Source: Morella rubra
Lineage: Eukaryota > Streptophyta > Magnoliopsida > Fagales > Myricaceae
Assembly (NCBI GenBank): GCA_003952965.2
Contig: CM025850.1
Location: forward strand, 36,122,047-36,186,046
DNA length: 64,000 nucleotides
Direction of reading: 5' to 3'
The position numbers were made by a program, and so were the translations under genes. Positions 57,471-64,000 of the stretch are shown here, piece after piece. The notes under the pieces are model-generated. The model made no database searches. It was not told the origin of the DNA and saw nothing but the letters and a program-made list of their open reading frames with translations. Within the stretch, counting starts at the first letter, position 1. The number at the start of each line of letters is the position of its first letter.

Positions 57471-58074
57471 TTAATTGGTCTTTCCTTATTGTGTTGTATT
57501 TGAATATTTTAGTTGGTCCTTGCTTATTGTTATTTTATATTAGAAATTTGTTACTTTTTAGATTACTTGTAGAGATTCTTGTGTTTGTTGTAAAATACTA
57601 TTAATCAATGATGAAGTATATTTTGTTTTTATTATCCTTGTTCTTTAAGTTTTTACATCCAATGAATTATTATTATTAAAATAAATTTGTATTACCGATT
57701 AAAAAAGCATGTATGGGAAAAAATTAGTGGTGTTTTAAAAATGCTGGCACATAAAAAAAAAAAAAACCTGAGCTGACCTATAGCAGCGTTTTTTAAAAAC
57801 GCTGCTAAAGACCCGGAAAAAATTGTCATAATTGCGTTTGGGTCTATAGCAGCGGTCGAGACCATTGCTAAGAGACCGCCGCTATAGATCTATTGCGACG
57901 GATCGCGACCGCTGCTAAAGGTCATTTTTTTTTGTAGTGATGCAGGTACATGGATATGTAAAATAAGCATAGAGATGGAACCAACATTTAAGAATTCTTG
58001 TGCAATTTACTGGGAGGCAATAGTATTTCAAGATGTTTCTATTTGACAGGTTTGGATGCAATATTACTTCTTCA

Positions 58075-58763
<689 letters not shown>

Positions 58764-58894
58764 TCACCGCACAAGTTCCAACACAAAAGCCCAATTCGAG
58801 TTGCAACATAGTCCTTCAGTGGCAGTAAATAAGGTAGAATATGCTGGAACTAGAAATAAATAAAATGGAGAAACTTAAAAACAAAAAAAAAGCA

Positions 58895-59462
58895 GAGCAA
58901 ATGCCACAATATCTTCAATTTGTAGTAAGCATTAGCAAGAATGTTTTTCGGCTTTAAATCTCTATGAAATACAATAGCTGCAAGTAACTAAGGTAAATTA
59001 ATCAATTATCATCAAAGCCATAGAAGCCACGGGGATTGCTCGAAAAAACTAACCTGTATGTATGTACTTGAGACCTCGAAGAAGCTGGTACAAGAAAAAC
59101 TGATAATACTCAGGAGTAAGATCGTCATTTGCTTTGATTACTTGGTGAAGATCAAATTCCATTAATTCAAAAACAACATAGATATCTCTAAACTCCCACC
59201 TTGAAGGAGAAAGCATAATATGCTTTATTTCTACAATATCTGGATGACGCAACAATTGAATGAGCTTAATTTCTCTCAGAATCCTTGTGGCATCAGAAAC
59301 ATGTTCAAAAACATCATTAATTTTCTTGATCGCAATCCTTTCTCCAGTATGGGCATCAATTACAGAGCCAACAACACCATAACTTCCTTTCATAGTTACT
59401 TCTTGAACTTGGTATCGATTTGCCTCTCCGTACTCTGTGAAGAATTCTGTCTCTAGGCCACC
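58895..59462 (-). pseudogene. TDY-class MAP kinase, N-lobe exons (fragment)
   Basis: Minus-strand exon 59054-59462 has clean AG and GTTAGT borders. It reads ETEFFTEYGEANRYQVQEV, KGSYGVVGSVIDAHTGERI, AIKKINDVFEHVSDATRI and LRGLKYIHT. The next exon starts at 58977 with VFHRDLKPKNILANA and KLKI. These are subdomains I to VIb of plant MAP kinases of the MPK9/MPK16/MPK20 (TDY) class. The catalytic Lys (AIKK) and HRD are present. The first Gly of the Gly-rich loop is Met. At DFG the frame is lost (KILWHL instead of KICDFG), and the activation loop and C-lobe are absent. The PRMT1 exons follow 180 bp further on, on the same strand. Confidence 0.88.
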
Positions 59463-59822
59463 CTGTAGAAGGAATACCAGTTGTCATTCTTAAATGCTAG
59501 TGATCCAGATACAAGATTACTACAAGCAAATACATATACAATTCTCACGAATAGATAAGAGGTATTAAGACAAACTCAATGCAAAAATAAGACCCATACG
59601 AATAAACAAGCACAAGAAGAAAAGTCGTTTCCTTAGGTGATAGTCAATTATGAAATCTCCACAATATGAAGATACATGCCTAAATGCTTCATTAATGGTC
59701 CTGATGAATAAAAAAAATTGGTTTCTTGAGTGGATTCAAGCTCTAAACTTTCCTCAAGACACAAGAAAACCCAAATGCCAATGATACTACTCTTTCCCTA
59801 AATCATTTAAATGGAGAGCTAG

Positions 59823-61125
59823 TGTAACGCCTCGGGCCCAAACTCTATACGGATAGATTTCCATATAAAATAAGGCTTCTTCACCATGGCTAATCATTTA
59901 TCTAGGCCCAATATTTCAAAACTAATTTACAACAAAATATTCATACACCATAAAAAGCCCAAAAATATCAATTTGAGCCCTAAAATTTACATTAGCATAT
60001 CCGATATTTTCCAACATCGATGAAGATCTCCTAAAAGAATTATAATATAGAATTCCCAAAATTTATCTCCAAAAGTACTCTTGCAAAAGACGCATTCGAA
60101 ATATAAATATATCTGAAGCTCCTTAAACTCCTCTAATTCTACCAACTCTGAAAAATATGAGAATAAGTGGTGAGCTACGACTAGCTCAGTAAGTAGCAAA
60201 TCAATGAGGGTTGGGAAAAAGACAATTTCCTCACAATAACCGAAATCCAAAATAAAAGCATCGTGAGCCATACCAAAACCAAAATACAATTTGTAACAAA
60301 AATATCTAAGGCCACGCAACATAGGGAAATCACCAATGGTCACAAAGACCTCAATGGTCACACAGACCCCAATGGTCACAAAGACTTCAATGGTCACACA
60401 GACCTCCAGGCCACAAAGACCTCCAAATACCACGAGGGGTATCAAATTGGCCACACAGACCATAAGGATAAATTGACCACACAGACCACAGAAATTATCA
60501 TCAGCGTAAGGATAATTTTCACAGTATGCTCACCAAAACAAGTTATAAATATTTCAATTGAGTTTCACGAAATCTCGACAATCACATTTTACCCAAAATT
60601 TGTTAAGTTCCCCAAATAATACATCAAAACCATATAAAAATACGGTGCACGTTTAAAAATCCCATTGAAGAACCACTTACCTCAAACTCTTAACCAATCC
60701 TTAAACTTCTCCAATAATAACCGAACAATCTCTCGGAACCTAGTAGCACCACCTCAATCCAAAATTTGGTCTCCAATATACATTCTCTGTGGCCATTTAT
60801 TATCGATCTCTGTAACTTTTAAAATTTAAACATATCTCGATCCATCACTTTTAAAATTCAAATATAAGATCCTTATCCATATATCTTTGAAATTCAAATA
60901 CAAGAATAATCTTTATCCATATCTTAACCTTTAAATTCAAACCTAAGGATCAAATCTTTATCCAAACCTTTAAATTCAAATATAGATCACATCTCCATCT
61001 CAACACCTTTAAATTGAAAATATGATTCAACCTCTATCCAAAAATCAAAAATAGGATTAAGCCTTATCTCTTCTTTTAAAATTCAAATTACTCACTTAGC
61101 ACCTTTTTCGGGATGGGGTATTACA
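59823..61125. mobile_element. Solo LTR with 5-bp target duplication
   Basis: Begins tgtaacgcctcgggccc and ends gggatggggtattaca, with gctag on both sides (59818-59822 and 61126-61130). TG...CA ends and a 5-bp duplication mark an LTR retrotransposon reduced to one LTR. It contains an 18-bp tandem repeat (60334-60490). The element class is not clear from the LTR alone. Confidence 0.9.
60334..60490 (+). repeat. 18-bp minisatellite in the solo LTR
   Basis: Five to six copies of aatggtcacaaagacctc with variants (cacacagacc). Spacing is regular at first and then degenerates. Confidence 0.85.
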
Positions 61126-61130
61126 GCTAG

Positions 61131-61628
61131 TCAACCCACACAAACGGCAGTCAACAAAGCAAATTGTTGTAAGGGGCTCAAATTTACATTTTTTTTTCCC
61201 ATTTTCTCTTCTCAAACAAGGATAGGGGAAAAGAAGAAAGAAAGAAAGTAAAAGAAGCCCGACCTGTAATTCAAAGAAAAATCAAATGAAAGCATTTCAT
61301 AATGTGCCGATACTTTGGAAACTATTAGATTACTCCAAAAATTAAAGCTAGAAATGGCGATACTAAAATGGGTTCTTATTTGATAGAGAATATAACTCAA
61401 ATAATAAAATCGTCATCTTCCTATCAGCTTAAACTTTTGGGATGAGTGGTAGATTCACATTATTCCAAGTGAAGGGAAATTGAGATCAATGAAATAATTT
61501 TGAACATCACGAGAAAATAATATGTCCAAAAACAAAGAAGTAAATTAGATAAAAGCACCTTGCCAGGAGTGGTGGTTCTGGGTTTGGCAAGCATTGAAGG
61601 CATGGCATGAATGACTAACACCATAGCT
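61131..61628 (-). other. Stretch between LTR and hAT element, possible exon
   Basis: On the minus strand, ATG near 61602 opens MPSMLAKPRTTTPGK, followed by a GTGCTT donor-like site. Upstream on that strand, beyond the hAT element, is a CT-rich leader (62245-62690). This could be the first exon of another gene fragment upstream of the MAP-kinase exons. I do not recognise the protein. Confidence 0.35.
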
Positions 61629-62234
61629 CAGTGGCAGAACCAGAAACAAATCTGAATGGGGGCCAACTCCTAAGGGAAAATGATTAAAAAAAAAAATTTA
61701 CTACGTAATGCAAAAAAAGTGTCTTAGAGTTAAAATATTGAAAATTAAGAACTAAAAACATTAAAAAATATATTATATTGAAATACACACACCACGTTAA
61801 GAGTATTAGATGACCTCGTTGATTTTTTTTATAAAAAACTTATCCATTATCTAAACAAAACAAAACAAAATTCATCAATATAATTTCACAAGTCACAGCC
61901 TAAGGTCCTAATAATAATTTCAAAATCTAATCATATTTCACAATTCGATGTAATGCACATGAATAATTTCAAAACCCAACCATGTAGTATCACAAACACA
62001 AAATTCAGTAGAAATACCAACCAAAATTCACAACAAAATAACATTGAATTGAAAAAATTCACAACATCATAACAAAGGACATGGGGGAATGGGCTTAGAG
62101 CTGGGCTTTAGGGGGGGGGGCCAACCTAGTCTAAAAAAAGCATATTAGTTTTTTTTTAAAAAAAAAAATTCATACATTTTACATTGGCCAACTAGGCCCA
62201 GGGCCCCGGTTGGCCCCCCTTCCATCCGCCACTG
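61629..62234. mobile_element. hAT-Tip100-type non-autonomous element
   Basis: Starts cagtggcagaaccag and ends ccatccgccactg. The 8-bp flanks are ccatagct (61621-61628) and ccatagcc (62235-62242), with one mismatch. AT-rich interior with G9 and A-runs, no transposase. Confidence 0.85.
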
Positions 62235-62244
62235 CCATAGCCCC

Positions 62245-62690
62245 ACCCGCTCTTGCCAGGAGCAATTTCTCTCACCAAGAGCACGGTGTATGGAATGGAT
62301 AGGGAGAAATCGAGAGAGGACGATTCTGAAGTTAGCCAATTAGGGTTTGATGGAGACCGAGAGTGAAATTGTGAGGGAGCAGAAGAAGAAGAGAGAGTTG
62401 ACCAATTAGAGTTTTAGGAAGAGATAGAGATAGAGAGAGAGAGAGAGAGAGAGAACCCACGAGCTCAGAGGCAGAGCGGTGAGCTGAGGGAGAGAGACAA
62501 TGCCATGAGCGGGTGGGAGCGACAAGAGTGAGAGAAATTAAAAGAGATTTCGAGGGAAAGGGAGAATATTTGATGAAGAGGAAGAGGGAGGATTTCAATC
62601 GGAGAATAAAAGAGGAAGAGGGAGGGAGAGATTTCGGTCCAGGGGCGCGCGGGAAATGAAAATGAAACTCACCGTTTTGCAATTCAAATG
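62245..62690 (-). promoter_or_regulatory. CT-rich leader-like region (minus strand)
   Basis: On the minus strand it is a long CT-rich stretch with (CT)n (plus-strand GA run at 62424-62452), typical of a plant 5'-UTR or core promoter. It lies upstream of the MPSMLAKPR reading, which is separated from it by the hAT insertion. Confidence 0.4.
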
Positions 62691-62859
62691 AAACTCAACT
62701 TTTGCTTTGCTTTCTTTTCCTTTATTTTGTAATGTTATTTTATTCTTGAAGTAAAATTGTAAAACCACATGAGCAGCTGACGTGTCAAATTAGTGTCAGA
62801 TAAGAAAATAATTAAATAAAATTGGTGTCAAAATTCAAAATTTAAAAAGTATGTATACA

Positions 62860-63094
62860 TATGTATTGCTTATGTAACAAGTACATACTTATTGCTTATA
62901 TAAATATGCATATACTTATAACTATCCATTCTTTTAAAGTCTAGTTTTATTATATAATAAATTGAGTCATAATACATTTGGGTAGACTTATATACTTATA
63001 CATATCACATTGTAGTAAAAAAAAAAACATTACAGGTACACTTATATAACATTGTTGTACATTATATATATAATGTATTGTGACTACATTATAC

Positions 63095-63140
<46 letters not shown>

Positions 63141-63580
63141 ATAACAATAAGTGAAAAACAAATTATATAGTATATAATTAAAATATTCAATTTTAATATG
63201 TAAAATACTATACACATAGATGAGTGAAAAATGTTAAATCTTAAAATGTACACTTATATAACATTGCAGTCACAACACATTATTTGCATATATTATATAT
63301 TCAACAATTACTATACTATACACATAATATTAAACATGACATACATTCATACTATAAAATATCTCATAATGTATAGTGAAATAATAATATATAACACATT
63401 ATACAACAACAACATAGTCACCAAGTTATATAACAACTTCAATTTTAATAACATTCTAATTTCATATTTTATTAAGTGGGTCCCCTAGAATAAATTTTTT
63501 TCAAATACATTACTATACAATACAATATATTATATAACATATAAATAATTATTAACATTAAATAAATTAAAAATAATAAA
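62860..63580. other. Very AT-rich spacer with (TA)n
   Basis: A (TA) run at 63102-63137 and dispersed 'cttatataacattg' phrases. No gene. Confidence 0.6.
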
Positions 63581-63595
63581 TAATCATGTAATTGT

Positions 63596-64000
63596 CTATA
63601 GTAGAGTTTGGTAAAAAAAAACCCTGCTATATGTTGAGTTTTAGTAACGCTTTCTCGAAAAAGCTGTTAAAACTCACATACCTGTTGCAGCGTTTTTTTC
63701 CAAAGCCTTGCTACAAGCATAAGTTTTAGCGGCGTTTTGCCAAAAATGCCACCAAAAGCTTGGCTTTTAGCCGGCGTTTGTGGAAAAACGCCGCTACAAA
63801 GCAAACTTGGGGCAGCATTTTTACAAAACGCTACTAGAAGTCAAACTTTTAAAAAGCGCCGCTAAAAGTTTGACTTGTGCAGTGTTTGTAGAAAAGCGCC
63901 GCTGTAATCTAGAGCGACATTTTTTACACAAACACCGCTACATAATTTCTTTTAGCTGCTAAAGGGGGTCTTTAGCTGTGTTTTTAGCGACCGTTGCTAA
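63596..64000. mobile_element. Subterminal region of a third CACTA-type element, cut by the window end
   Basis: At least ten gcgccgctaaaa or aacgccgcta motifs in both orientations, the same signature as in 54260-54510. The left part (tagtagagtttggtaaaa) may be a degenerate terminus; the other end lies outside the window. Confidence 0.6.

Larger units (their letters stand above)
54242..57939 (+). mobile_element. CACTA (En/Spm) element carrying host gene fragments
   Basis: Left terminus cactacaaaaaaaaaa at 54242, right terminus ttttttttgtagtg ending at 57939, and a perfect 3-bp target duplication atg (54239-54241 and 57940-57942). Both ends carry many copies of tagcggcggtc and aacgctgctaaa in direct and inverted order (54260-54510 and 57775-57925), the subterminal binding-site pattern of CACTA transposons. 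No TNPD or TNPA-like transposase is visible. The 3-kb interior contains a CT-rich leader, L-galactose dehydrogenase exons and a further exon of an unknown gene. This is a non-autonomous element with captured genes. Confidence 0.92.

Noticed and set aside
60334..60490. Regularly spaced 18-bp repeats considered as a CRISPR-like array
   Set aside because: Contiguous tandem units without unique spacers, inside a plant LTR.
63231..63488. AT-rich ORF of 85 residues
   Set aside because: Ile/Tyr/Asn-rich composition expected by chance in DNA of this base composition.

Overview
The window is nuclear DNA from a flowering plant. The evidence is split exons with GT/AG borders, plant-specific families (DUF247/UPF0481, CPRD49-type GDSL-like esterase, L-galactose dehydrogenase, TDY-class MAP kinase), AT-rich spacers, and a dense load of plant transposons (hAT-Tip100, CACTA, MULE-type MITEs, PIF/Harbinger-type MITEs, a solo LTR, SINE and LINE ends). 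I cannot name the species. One 1,000-N scaffold gap lies at 6511-7510.

The only gene that looks fully intact is a DUF247 membrane-protein gene at 36464-37870 (+). Around it are five damaged relatives: 2076-3400 (-), 9198-11384 (+), 20576-22141 (-), 29521-29697 (-, a scrap) and 40272-41601 (+). Several share a 5' module in which a tactatttctttag acceptor lies just before the ATG.

A second family is a CPRD49-like SGNH esterase in three copies: 5019-6168 (-, internal stop), 16106-17311 (+, relic split by a transposon) and 48313-50009 (+, six exons, lesion at the exon-1 donor). The last two belong to a duplicated block (about 16058-18838 and 49016-52578) that also carries minus-strand exons of an LMBR1/LIMR-type membrane protein.

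The DUF247 copies at 9.2 kb and 40.3 kb lie in another duplicated block (7511-14150 and 39285-44399). Its right half is tandemly repeated again at 44400-47010. Comparing copies exposes empty sites, so several transposon insertions can be delimited to the base.

The right end is a patchwork of gene fragments. A 3.7-kb CACTA element (54242-57939, target duplication ATG) carries exons of L-galactose dehydrogenase and of an unknown gene. Beside it, minus-strand exons of a MAP kinase and of a PRMT1-type methyltransferase lie in tandem (58113-59462). Smaller fragments are MCM6 (15890-15964) and two formin FH2 exons (25320-25537) between inverted repeats. All other stretches are repeat-derived or featureless AT-rich DNA.

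Overall this is a gene-poor, duplication-prone plant region where families expanded locally, decayed and were invaded, and where DNA transposons carry gene pieces. I found no coherent multi-gene pathway. The best candidates for something new are the CACTA cargo, the kinase-methyltransferase exon chimera and the DUF247 cluster.
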